From Flavobacterium sp. I3-2 (GTDB taxonomy: Bacteria; Bacteroidota; Bacteroidia; Flavobacteriales; Flavobacteriaceae): DNA of 64,000 nucleotides. Under the pieces are notes generated by a model that ran no database searches, was not told where the DNA came from, and saw only the letters and a list, made by a program, of their open reading frames with translations. Positions 33,525 through 41,772 of the stretch are shown here, piece by piece (positions within the stretch are counted from its first letter, which is position 1; the number at the start of each line of letters is the position of its first letter). Where the stretch lies: contig NZ_CP058306.1 of NCBI RefSeq assembly GCF_013389595.1, forward strand, positions 1,860,001 through 1,924,000, in the 5' to 3' direction. A program made the position numbers and the translations under genes.

Positions 33525-33526
33525 CA

Positions 33527-33558
33527 AAAAAACCTTAAGAATTAACTTAAGGTTTTTT
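33527..33558. terminator. Terminator after the tRNA-Phe array
   Basis: A 13-bp perfect stem (AAAAAACCTTAAG with CTTAAGGTTTTTT) with a 6-nt loop between the last tRNA and the convergent META-domain gene; it works in both directions. Confidence 0.88.
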
Positions 33559-33565
33559 ATATTTC

Positions 33566-34597
33566 TTAGAACTGTAGTCCAAACATCATTACTAATTTAT
33601 CACCTTGATAAAAATTTAAAGTTTGTTCTGCAACATCAAATCGAAGGGTAGCATTGTTTAAATACTGCATCATTTTACGTTCAGTTTCTTTTGAATCGTC
33701 GTCTTGGCAAGCCATTCTTGTAGTTCCAAATTGATCAAAAGTAATCTCGTTTGCTGTCGATTTATAATTTCCAAAAAAGCGATTGCAGCCATTGTTTCCC
33801 GAAACTTTTTGTTCAGCAGTGTTAAATTGAATCGAAGCATTTCCAAAATCTCTCCCAACATTTTCAAGCATAAAAAGTTTCCATTCTTTGCCATTGATAA
33901 AACTCCATATATCGTTTGTTGTTTCAATGTTATAAACCATCTCCGTTTTATGGTTTTTTGGATTTACAAATTTTACTACATTTCCGTTTTGAATTATTTG
34001 AAATGGAGTTGTAATTGTCTTAATAAATTCGTTTTCAAGTTCCATAGATTTAGAATCGCCAGCCATTAAAGTTGACATACCTGGTTTGATGATTAATTCA
34101 TTATTTTTGAATTCAAAACTCGAATTGAATCGATTAACTCCGCTTTTTCCTGTTATGGTTTTATTTGTATTATTGATTGTAAAATAGATACTTCCATTTG
34201 ATATCGATTTTCCGTTTAGCTCTGTTAAAATTAATTTCTTGTCGAATATATCTAGATTTGTAGTTTGTGTAATTTCTGTAGTTTTGGCTTTTTTCTTACT
34301 AATCACTTTTTTTAATTTGTAATTATATGCCGAAGCATCAGCAGGAAGATTGCCTTGTTTCTTCGTTTTTTCAACTTTAAGTTTGTAAGTAAAGCCAGGT
34401 TCATAATCAAAACCTTCTATTGAATCATAAAAATAAGTCCATTCTTTACTATTACCCATTTTAACTTGTAAGCATTCCATCGGAGCAACTCCAACACATG
34501 GGACTTTATTTTCTTTTATACTTATTTTGATTGTTTCTTGGGCAAAACCAATTGTATTAATGAATACAAGGGCAAACAAAAACTGAATTCTTTTCAT
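33566..34597 (-). CDS. DUF4377 and double META-domain secreted protein
   Basis: A 343-residue exported protein. Signal peptide KRIQFLFALVFINTIGFAQ, then a DUF4377 domain (about 20-100: VGVAPMECLQVKMG, EWTYFYDSIEGFDYEPGF, ASAYNYKLKKV). Two META/HslJ domains follow: about 125-215 (LTELNGKSISNGS, TGKSGVNRFNSSFE) and about 235-343 (NASIQFNTAEQKVSGNNGCNRFFG, FGTTRMACQDD, LNFYQGDKLVMMF). Only the second META domain keeps the classic CNRF and TRMAC pair. META proteins such as HslJ are linked to stress or novobiocin resistance. Start at 34597 begins the signal; the upstream start is unneeded. Confidence 0.85.
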   Translation of the reverse strand: MKRIQFLFALVFINTIGFAQETIKISIKENKVPCVGVAPMECLQVKMGNSKEWTYFYDSIEGFDYEPGFTYKLKVEKTKKQGNLPADASAYNYKLKKVISKKKAKTTEITQTTNLDIFDKKLILTELNGKSISNGSIYFTINNTNKTITGKSGVNRFNSSFEFKNNELIIKPGMSTLMAGDSKSMELENEFIKTITTPFQIIQNGNVVKFVNPKNHKTEMVYNIETTNDIWSFINGKEWKLFMLENVGRDFGNASIQFNTAEQKVSGNNGCNRFFGNYKSTANEITFDQFGTTRMACQDDDSKETERKMMQYLNNATLRFDVAEQTLNFYQGDKLVMMFGLQF

Positions 34598-34627
34598 AAT
34601 ATCTATTTTTAAAATGTGCTTTTTCAA

Positions 34628-35053
34628 TATTCAATCACTATGCCATTTCAAAGAAATAAGAAATATTATTTTTTGCTTAACAGTTTATTTTTCAAGAAAT
34701 GGTTTTGTTTTTTTAATTAGAATTTACTTTGTTTTGCCTAATTGATTCCGAAATTTGGTAATTCTTTGACGTTTTCACTGAATAAATTTCTTCATTACTT
34801 GCCGAAATATGATCAACCATTAACACACGTTCACCTTATAAATAGAAAATCGGATTGTTCAATTTTATCTTTATTTTTCAATATTTAGAGAAATTTGATC
34901 CGAACAAATCATTACATTTAAAAACATAAAATAGAACTTCATATTTTTCATAAACGTACTTTTATTTTGAAGATACAAAAAAGTTAAATAAAAAAATCTT
35001 GTTTATTACTAGTTAAATAAAAAAAATTTAAACTTCTTTCAAATAGAAATAAA
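34628..35053. other. 426-bp A/T-rich region without an intact gene
   Basis: No intact gene or strong hairpin is seen. On the minus strand 34713-34820 an open stretch begins MVDHISASNEEIYSV and ends SIRQNKVNSN, and 34871-34951 encodes MKNMKFYFMFLNVMICSDQI, like a signal peptide. The two are not in one frame. They may be remnants of one small secreted-protein gene broken by mutations, or chance. Confidence 0.4.
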
Positions 35054-35659
35054 ATGATAAAAAAAATCCCAATTGCTTTAATTTTTCTCCGTTTTAATTT
35101 AGGATTTATCTTGCTTTATTTTAGTTATATTAAAATAGATCATTATAATTACATCGCTATTTTATTAATTACCATTGGGCTTTTAAGTGATGTTTTTGAC
35201 GGAATAATTGCAAGGAAATTAAACATCTCGACAAAATTACTTCGTAGATTGGATTCAAGTATCGATCAGATTTTTTTTATTTATGTGATTGTGGCAACCT
35301 ATTTACAATATCCTTTATTTTTTAAAGAAAATTGGATTTGGTTGATTCTTTTAATTAGTTCGGAAGTATTGACTTATGTTGTAAGTTTTATAAAATTTAA
35401 AAAAGAAATCGCAACGCATTCCATTGGAGCAAAAATTTGGACTTTATTTCTGTTTGCAACTTTGGTTGAAATAACTTACTCAGGAAATTCTGTTGTTTTA
35501 TTTCAGCTTTGTTTTTGGATTGGAATTATTACACGATTAGAAATCATTGCCATTATCTTAATTTTAAAAAAATGGACTAATGATGTACCTTCTGTTTTTG
35601 CAGCAATTCGTTTAAGAAAAGGAAAAGAAATTCGAAGGAACAAGTTGTTTAACGGATAA
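35054..35659 (+). CDS. CDP-alcohol phosphatidyltransferase-like protein
   Basis: A 201-residue polytopic membrane protein of the CDP-alcohol phosphatidyltransferase family, which makes phospholipids. The metal-binding motif is nearly complete: Asp46, Asp49-Gly50, Ala53-Arg54, Asp67 and Asp71 (LSDVFDGIIARK ... RRLDSSIDQ), but the conserved Gly of the DGxxAR-x8-G-x3-D-x3-D pattern is Leu63. The four metal-binding Asp residues remain, so activity is possible. About five to six membrane segments. The basic C-terminal tail is RLRKGKEIRRNKLF. Substrate unknown. Confidence 0.82.
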   Translation: MIKKIPIALIFLRFNLGFILLYFSYIKIDHYNYIAILLITIGLLSDVFDGIIARKLNISTKLLRRLDSSIDQIFFIYVIVATYLQYPLFFKENWIWLILLISSEVLTYVVSFIKFKKEIATHSIGAKIWTLFLFATLVEITYSGNSVVLFQLCFWIGIITRLEIIAIILILKKWTNDVPSVFAAIRLRKGKEIRRNKLFNG

Positions 35660-35668
35660 AACAGGTAT

Positions 35669-35696
35669 AAAAAAACCTCAGCTTTGAACTGAGGTT
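35669..35696 (-). terminator. Terminator of hisS
   Basis: AACCTCAG pairs with CTGAGGTT; on the minus strand the stem is followed by T7. Lies between two convergent stops, 7 bp from the hisS stop. Confidence 0.82.
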
Positions 35697-35702
35697 ATAT
35701 TA

Positions 35703-37085
35703 TTAGAAAGAAAATTGTTTTAAATTTTCTATTAATTCGTTTTCAGAAACTAAATTTTGTTCTCCGTTTAAAAGATTCTTTAACGCAAATTGATTATTTG
35801 CCATTTCAGATTCTCCAACGATAACTGCAAAAGGAATTCCTTTTTTATCTGCAAATTGAAATTGTTTACCCATTTTGGTATTATCAGGATAAAGTTCTGT
35901 TTTAATTCCAGCATTTCTTAATTTTTGAATGGTAGGTAAAACATGTAAAACTTCTTTATCTCCAAAATTTAAAAAGATAACTTTTGATACCGCTGAAACC
36001 GTTTCAGGAAAAGCATTTAATTCTTCAAGTACTAAATAAATTCGGTCTAAACCAAAAGATATTCCAACACCACTTACATTTTTCAAACCAAAAATACCAG
36101 TCAAATCATCGTAACGTCCACCGCCACCAATCGATCCTAACTTAACCGTTTCTGGAGCAGCAACTTCAAAAATGGCACCTGTGTAATAATTTAATCCACG
36201 AGCTAAAGTAACATCTAAATTTAATTTAGCCGATTTTAAACCTACAGCGTCAATAGCGTTACAAATAAAAGTTAGTTCTTCAACACCTTTCATTCCTTCT
36301 TCAGAAGTTTGTAACATAGCCGAAAGCTGCTTAATTTTATCTGCTAAAGTTCCTGAAAAACTAAATAAAGGTTGAACTTTTTCGATAGCAACTTCAGAAA
36401 TTCCTTTAGTAACCATTTCTGCTTTTACACCATCTTCACCAATCTTATCAAGTTTATCTAAAGCAACGGTAAAATCGATTAATTTATCACTAGCTCCGAT
36501 TACTTCAGCAATTCCAGATAAAATTTTACGGTTGTTAATTTTAATTGTAACACCATGAACATTCAAATCAGTAAAAACAGCATCGTACAATTGAATTAAT
36601 TCAACTTCTTGCCATAAAGATTTTGATCCAACCACATCGGCATCGCATTGATAAAATTCTCTAAAACGACCTTTTTGAGGATTATCTGCTCTCCAAACAG
36701 GTTGAATTTGGTAACGTTTAAAGGGAAAGTCAATTTCGTTTTGGTGCTGTACCACGTATCTTGCAAACGGAACAGTTAAATCATAACGCAATGCTTTTTC
36801 AGAAATTTGTGCTGTGATTTTTTTACTGTCTTTATTTTGTAAATACTCATCTGAAACTTTAGATAAGAAATCGCCTGAATTTAGAATTTTAAAAATCAAA
36901 CGGTCGCCTTCTTCTCCATATTTTCCCCTCAAGGTTTCTGAATTTTCAAACGAAGGAGTTTCAATTGGTTGAAATCCAAATTTTTCGAAATGATTTTTTA
37001 TGGTTGAAATAATATATTGACGTTTCGCTACTTCATTCGGAGAAAAATCTCTTGTCCCTTTTGGAATACTTGGTTTTTGTGCCAT
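35703..37085 (-). CDS. hisS: Histidyl-tRNA synthetase
   Basis: Charges tRNA-His. 460 residues, class II synthetase. Motif 1 region [17 protein letters not shown]; motif 2 [32 protein letters not shown] (about residues 120-151; shown here by its start [12 protein letters not shown]); His-[11 protein letters not shown]; motif 3 [16 protein letters not shown]. The C-terminal anticodon-binding domain follows ([16 protein letters not shown]). It has the [14 protein letters not shown]-terminus of the long flavobacterial form. It is divergent from the ABC permease gene. Confidence 0.97.
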   Translation of the reverse strand: MAQKPSIPKGTRDFSPNEVAKRQYIISTIKNHFEKFGFQPIETPSFENSETLRGKYGEEGDRLIFKILNSGDFLSKVSDEYLQNKDSKKITAQISEKALRYDLTVPFARYVVQHQNEIDFPFKRYQIQPVWRADNPQKGRFREFYQCDADVVGSKSLWQEVELIQLYDAVFTDLNVHGVTIKINNRKILSGIAEVIGASDKLIDFTVALDKLDKIGEDGVKAEMVTKGISEVAIEKVQPLFSFSGTLADKIKQLSAMLQTSEEGMKGVEELTFICNAIDAVGLKSAKLNLDVTLARGLNYYTGAIFEVAAPETVKLGSIGGGGRYDDLTGIFGLKNVSGVGISFGLDRIYLVLEELNAFPETVSAVSKVIFLNFGDKEVLHVLPTIQKLRNAGIKTELYPDNTKMGKQFQFADKKGIPFAVIVGESEMANNQFALKNLLNGEQNLVSENELIENLKQFSF

Positions 37086-37217
37086 TTTATTGTGATTTAA
37101 ATATCAAAAAAACGTGATAAAATATTTTGTACAAATATCCGATATTTAATTTTTTTTGATTGTATTTATTTTAATTTTATTGTAACAAATTTACGATTTT
37201 AACTACTAAGAAAGTAT

Positions 37218-38459
37218 ATGTTAAGATTATTTAAAGAAAATACGAAAATAGCTTTAGGCGCAATTCGAAGTCAATTACTTCGAACCGTGCTGACTGTGTT
37301 TATTATTGCTTCTGGAATTTGGGCTTTAGTTGGGATTTTATCTGCTGTTAATGCTCTCGAAAGTTCCTTGATGAGTAATTTTGCGGCAATGGGTTCGAAT
37401 ACGTTTAATATAAGTAGGTATGATTTTTCGTCTCAGTTGAATCGTAATAGTTCTGAAACACGTATCAATCCTATCATTGATTACAGTCAAGCTCGAAGTT
37501 TTAAAGAAAACTACAATGCTCCGTTTACTACAACTTCGCTTTCATTTACGGCAAGTTCAGTTACTGAAGTTAAATATGAAAATAAGAAAACAGACCCAGA
37601 AGTTTCAGTCATTGGTGCAGATGAATTGTATTTCGAGAACAGTGGTTTAAAAGTGGATCAAGGAAATACTTTCTCGGAAATGGATATCATAAGCAATTTG
37701 CCAGTTTGTGTTGTTGGTGCCGATTTTACTAAGAATTTATTGAAAGATGTAAATCCGATTGGTAAAACAATTTCAATTCGTGGCGCTAAATTTAAAGTGA
37801 TTGGTGTACTTGAAGAGAAAGGATCTATGTTTGGAAATAAGCAAGATTTGCGCGTTTTTATTCCAATCCAGCAAGCTAGAAATTTGTTTTCTCAAGGAAA
37901 TATAAATTATGAAATTAAAGTTCTGGTTCAAAATAGAGAGTTCTTAAATGCTGATATAGACGATGCTATTTTAACCATGCGTTCAATTCGTGGTTTACAT
38001 CCGACTCAAATTGATAATTTTGGAATTAGTAGAAGTGATGATTTAATAAATCAGTTAAAAACACAAACGGCAATGTTAACAATCATAGCGGTTTTAATCG
38101 GTGTTATTACGATTTTTGGATCTTCTATTGCGTTAATGAATATCATGTTGGTTTCGGTTACAGAACGAACTAAAGAAATTGGTATTAGAAAATCTTTAGG
38201 AGCGAAAAGTAGTACCATTGCTTGGCAATTTTTTACTGAAACTTTAGTAATCGGTCAACTAGGAGGGTTGCTTGGAACTATTTTAGGATTGATTACTGGT
38301 TATGTTTTTACTCGTTTTGTAGGATTTGATTTTGTTATACCTTGGGGAGCGATTATAGGAGCGGTTATTATATCTTTGATAGTTGCTTTAATATCGGGAC
38401 TTTTTCCTGCAATAAAGGCTTCAAAATTAGATCCTGTTGAAGCTTTGAGATATGAATAA
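37218..38459 (+). CDS. MacB/FtsX-type ABC transporter permease
   Basis: A 413-residue permease: one N-terminal transmembrane helix (about 18-45), a large periplasmic MacB_PCD domain (about 45-250), and three C-terminal helices forming the FtsX domain. The pre-TM2 TERTKEIGIRKSLGAK stretch and the C-terminal GLFPAIKASKLDPVEALRYE are diagnostic of the MacB/LolE-like group. No ATPase gene adjoins it, so its partner is encoded elsewhere. Mechanotransmission-type export of peptides or lipids is the family role; the substrate is not known. Confidence 0.92.
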   Translation: MLRLFKENTKIALGAIRSQLLRTVLTVFIIASGIWALVGILSAVNALESSLMSNFAAMGSNTFNISRYDFSSQLNRNSSETRINPIIDYSQARSFKENYNAPFTTTSLSFTASSVTEVKYENKKTDPEVSVIGADELYFENSGLKVDQGNTFSEMDIISNLPVCVVGADFTKNLLKDVNPIGKTISIRGAKFKVIGVLEEKGSMFGNKQDLRVFIPIQQARNLFSQGNINYEIKVLVQNREFLNADIDDAILTMRSIRGLHPTQIDNFGISRSDDLINQLKTQTAMLTIIAVLIGVITIFGSSIALMNIMLVSVTERTKEIGIRKSLGAKSSTIAWQFFTETLVIGQLGGLLGTILGLITGYVFTRFVGFDFVIPWGAIIGAVIISLIVALISGLFPAIKASKLDPVEALRYE

Positions 38460-38483
38460 AGTATTAATAAAAAGATAAATTAT

Positions 38484-38527
38484 AAAACAAAAAAACTGGA
38501 GCATTACGTTTCCAGTTTTTTTGTTTT
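38484..38527 (+). terminator. Intrinsic terminator of the permease gene
   Basis: AAAAAAACTGGA pairs with TCCAGTTTTTTT, extended by AAAAC/GTTTT outside; 10-nt loop. Confidence 0.85.
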
Positions 38528-38558
38528 AACTAATTTGATGCAATCGTTTTTGGGTATA

Positions 38559-38593
38559 AAAAATGAGCTTAATGTTTAACCAAGCTCATTTTA
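38559..38593 (-). terminator. Terminator of the wza-wzc operon
   Basis: AAAATGAGCTT pairs with AAGCTCATTTT across an 11-nt loop, 26 bp past the wzc stop, with T-run on the minus strand. Confidence 0.82.
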
Positions 38594-38618
38594 TTAATAG
38601 GATTTTTATTATAGATTT

Positions 38619-40991
38619 TTAATTAATTCCTAAAATCTTTTTCCAAAGTGGAATTTTTTTCTTTTCCATTTTAACTCCATATCCATAACCATATCCATAA
38701 CCGTAGCCATATCCATAACCTTTGGTAGTGTTTGTATCGTTAAGAAGTAATGACATTCTAGGTAATTTTTTCTCTCTGTACAATGTTTCAGGAATCATTA
38801 AAGCTTTCTTGTCTAATTTTCCTGCTCTAACTACATAAATAATACTATCTGCATATTTAGCTGTTAAAATCGTATCTGTTACTAAACTAACTGGAGCAGT
38901 ATCTACAACTATATAATCATATTTAGTTCTTAATTCTTTAAATAATAATTCAAGTTTTGAACTCATCAATAACTCAGCTGGATTAGGAGGTATTGTACCT
39001 GCAGGTAATACATCAAGATGAGGATAACTTGGAATAGAGATAATATAGTCTTCAATTTTAGTATCTTTTGTCGATAAATAGTTTGTTAAACCTTTAGTAG
39101 GTAAATCAAAGTAAGTATCTAATCTTGGATTTCTAATATCCATACCAATTAATAAAGTTTTCTTTTCAGAAAGTGCAAATGTTGCTGCAATATTAGCTGA
39201 TATAAATGTTTTTCCTTCTCCAGGGAAAGTAGATGTACTGTATATTACTTTACATTGTTCTTTACTTAAATCAGAAATCATAAAGTCTAAGTTTGTACGT
39301 ACAATACGAATAGCTTCTGCTGAACTACTTCTACTATTTAACTCAATTATCTGATCTGAACTTTCTGATGTTGGTACATCTCCTAAGAATGGAATGCTTG
39401 TGTTTCCTTCGATATCAAGTCTTGTTTTAACTTTTGTATCAAGTAAATTTTTAATGTAAATTATTATAAAAGGAATTAAACATCCAATTATAAAACCAGC
39501 TAATAAAACAATCGAAGATTTTGGAGCAACTTGTTTGGTAGGAACTATTGCTTGATCAATTACTTTTGCTGTTAATTCAGTTGCAGCTAACGTAATGTTC
39601 GTTTCTTCGCGTTTTTGTAAAAGAAATAAATATAATGCTTCTTTTACTTTTTGTTGTCTGTCAATAATTCTAAATTCTCTTTCTTGTTTAGGAACTTGAG
39701 AAATTTTTGATTGCATTTGATTTTCTTGACGTTTTAAATCATTTTTTGCAATTCTAAGTGAATTCAAATTATTTTTTAAAGACGAAAGAATATTGTTTTT
39801 TGAAGATGCAATTAAACCATCTAATTCTTTAATTTTTGGGTGTTCTGAAGTCGAATTAATTAATTGACGTTGTTTTTCTAATATTAATTTGTTTAATTCA
39901 TCGATACTTGAATTAATTCCAGAATTATTGGTTGAAATTATATTTGGAACCAATTCATCTGAATCTGATCTTCTAAGATAATTAATCAGATCATTAACTA
40001 TATTAATCTCAGTCTCGTTTTCAACTACAGAGCGTTCATAAGTACTTAGATTAGTTAAGAATAAACTAACTTCTGATTGAATGTCTGTTAAATTATTAGA
40101 ATTTTTATAACTTTCAACATTTTTTTCGACATCGCCTAATTCTTCTGCGATGATATTTAATCGATTAGAGATAAAGTCAGAAGTGTGTTGAGCTATAAAT
40201 CTCTTATCTTCAATACCTTGTAAATTGTAAAAATTAACTAAAGTATTTATATAGTTAGCTGCTTCTTCTGGTAAACTACTTTTTAGAGCAATATTAATTA
40301 CACTTGAAGTTTTGCTTGTAGGATTAATTGTTGTGCGACTTCTTAAACTCTCTGAAACTAAATCTGTAGGAAGATATTTAACATAAATGTTTTTTAAATT
40401 TTCTACGTTTTTAGGAAAGTAGATTGAAGATTTTTTTATTATCAACTCGCCAATTTCCTTTTTAATTGGTGTATTAAATTTAAAAGTTCCAGCGTTTTCT
40501 TCATCAATAGAAAGTTCAAAAGTTGTATCTGTTATATTAGTAACTTCAAACAAATTACCTTTTTGTTGGCTATGATTCGAAGTTTTGAAAATTACTTCAA
40601 TTGGAGAATTTTTATAATAACTAATTTTTTGAAATCCATCTTCTGTATAATAATGATAATTTAATTTTAAAGAATCAATTACTTTTTCAGAAAGCGTTCT
40701 TGATTTTAAAACTTGAATTTCGTTTTCAATATTGTTTTTGCTTCCTCCAATACCAAGGTCGCTGAAAGCAGCTAATTGACTGGTAATGTCTGATTTATTA
40801 TCTTCTTTTATTAAAATAGATGTGTTTACATCAAAAATTTTAGGTGTAATTTTTAAATAAATTACTGCTAAAACTAATGTAACAAAAATGGATAATACAA
40901 ACCACCTCCAATGAGATAGGTATTTGAATAACTCTACTTTTAAATCAATTGATTCGTTATTTTTTTGTTCGTTTTCTTGGTAGTTTTGCAT
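38619..40991 (-). CDS. wzc: Wzc-like tyrosine autokinase for polysaccharide export
   Basis: A 790-residue polysaccharide co-polymerase/BY-kinase that controls chain length and export. The N-terminal Wzz domain is flanked by two transmembrane helices (about 30-50 and 505-525) with a long coiled-coil periplasmic part between. The cytosolic kinase has Walker A FPGEGKTFISAN, Walker A' LLIGMDIRNPRLD and Walker B DYIVVDTAPVS. Odd: the C-terminus holds fifteen residues of strict Gly-Tyr alternation (7 Tyr, encoded 38676-38720) followed by VKMEKKK, an unusually regular tyrosine cluster. Overlaps no gene but lies 1 bp from wza. Confidence 0.94.
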   Translation of the reverse strand: MQNYQENEQKNNESIDLKVELFKYLSHWRWFVLSIFVTLVLAVIYLKITPKIFDVNTSILIKEDNKSDITSQLAAFSDLGIGGSKNNIENEIQVLKSRTLSEKVIDSLKLNYHYYTEDGFQKISYYKNSPIEVIFKTSNHSQQKGNLFEVTNITDTTFELSIDEENAGTFKFNTPIKKEIGELIIKKSSIYFPKNVENLKNIYVKYLPTDLVSESLRSRTTINPTSKTSSVINIALKSSLPEEAANYINTLVNFYNLQGIEDKRFIAQHTSDFISNRLNIIAEELGDVEKNVESYKNSNNLTDIQSEVSLFLTNLSTYERSVVENETEINIVNDLINYLRRSDSDELVPNIISTNNSGINSSIDELNKLILEKQRQLINSTSEHPKIKELDGLIASSKNNILSSLKNNLNSLRIAKNDLKRQENQMQSKISQVPKQEREFRIIDRQQKVKEALYLFLLQKREETNITLAATELTAKVIDQAIVPTKQVAPKSSIVLLAGFIIGCLIPFIIIYIKNLLDTKVKTRLDIEGNTSIPFLGDVPTSESSDQIIELNSRSSSAEAIRIVRTNLDFMISDLSKEQCKVIYSTSTFPGEGKTFISANIAATFALSEKKTLLIGMDIRNPRLDTYFDLPTKGLTNYLSTKDTKIEDYIISIPSYPHLDVLPAGTIPPNPAELLMSSKLELLFKELRTKYDYIVVDTAPVSLVTDTILTAKYADSIIYVVRAGKLDKKALMIPETLYREKKLPRMSLLLNDTNTTKGYGYGYGYGYGYGYGVKMEKKKIPLWKKILGIN

Positions 40992-40992
40992 G

Positions 40993-41769
40993 TTATTTTC
41001 TAACGATTAGAGTAGCTATTGTGATTAATAAAGAGGCAATAGAGATTATTATAGAAACGTTTGGTCCGACAGCTGATGAATTTACTTTAGTTTGATTTGG
41101 TTCAACATAAACGATGTCGTTTTGTTTCAAATAATAAAATGGTGAATTAATAAAGTCAACCTTGGTTATATCAATTCTTTTAGCAATTCTTTTTCCGTTT
41201 TCTTCTCTCATTATTAAAATATTCTTTCTATTACCGTAGATAGTTAAATCTCCTGATAAAGATAGAGCTTCGGCAACAGTCAATCTTTCGCTTGTAATTG
41301 TGTGAACACCTGGTTTATTAACTTCACCTTGAACGGTAACTTTAAAGTTCATTATTCTAACATTGATTATCGGATTGTTTATGTAAACAGAAATTTTAGA
41401 TTTAAGCTCTTTAATAACTTCTTCTTTAGTTCTGTTCAAGACATTGATTTGTCCGATTACAGGAAATTCAATATTTCCGTTTCCGTCAACTAAATATAAC
41501 TGTTGAGATTGTTGTCCAACACCGGCTTCATTTCCTCTAGTTACAGCTGTTGTTGATGTAAGATTAAAAGGCAAAGCTAGATTTGGGTCAAGTGCAGACA
41601 CAATAATCATTAGCAAATCATCAGGTTGAATTCTAGTATTTACTTTTTGAACTGAATTACTGATGTCATTTCCTGCATTATCATAATACACTATTTTTTC
41701 TTTAGAAGCGCATGAAAATATTAAAAACGATAATAATAGTAGCAAAGATAGGTTTTGATATTTTTTCAT
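40993..41769 (-). CDS. wza: Wza-like polysaccharide export lipoprotein
   Basis: Outer membrane export channel of capsule/exopolysaccharide systems. 258 residues, lipoprotein (LLSFLIFSCASKE, Cys20). Poly_export domain: NTRIQPDDLLMIIVSA (about 45-60), YLVDGNGNIEFPVIG, then a SLBB domain (VTVQGEVNKPGVHTI, LTVAEALSLSGDL). The C-terminal hydrophobic segment SIIISIASLLITIATLIV is typical of the short Bacteroidota form. Its gene lies 3 bp downstream of capD and 1 bp upstream of wzc, one transcript. Confidence 0.94.
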   Translation of the reverse strand: MKKYQNLSLLLLLSFLIFSCASKEKIVYYDNAGNDISNSVQKVNTRIQPDDLLMIIVSALDPNLALPFNLTSTTAVTRGNEAGVGQQSQQLYLVDGNGNIEFPVIGQINVLNRTKEEVIKELKSKISVYINNPIINVRIMNFKVTVQGEVNKPGVHTITSERLTVAEALSLSGDLTIYGNRKNILIMREENGKRIAKRIDITKVDFINSPFYYLKQNDIVYVEPNQTKVNSSAVGPNVSIIISIASLLITIATLIVRK

Positions 41770-41772
41770 ATT

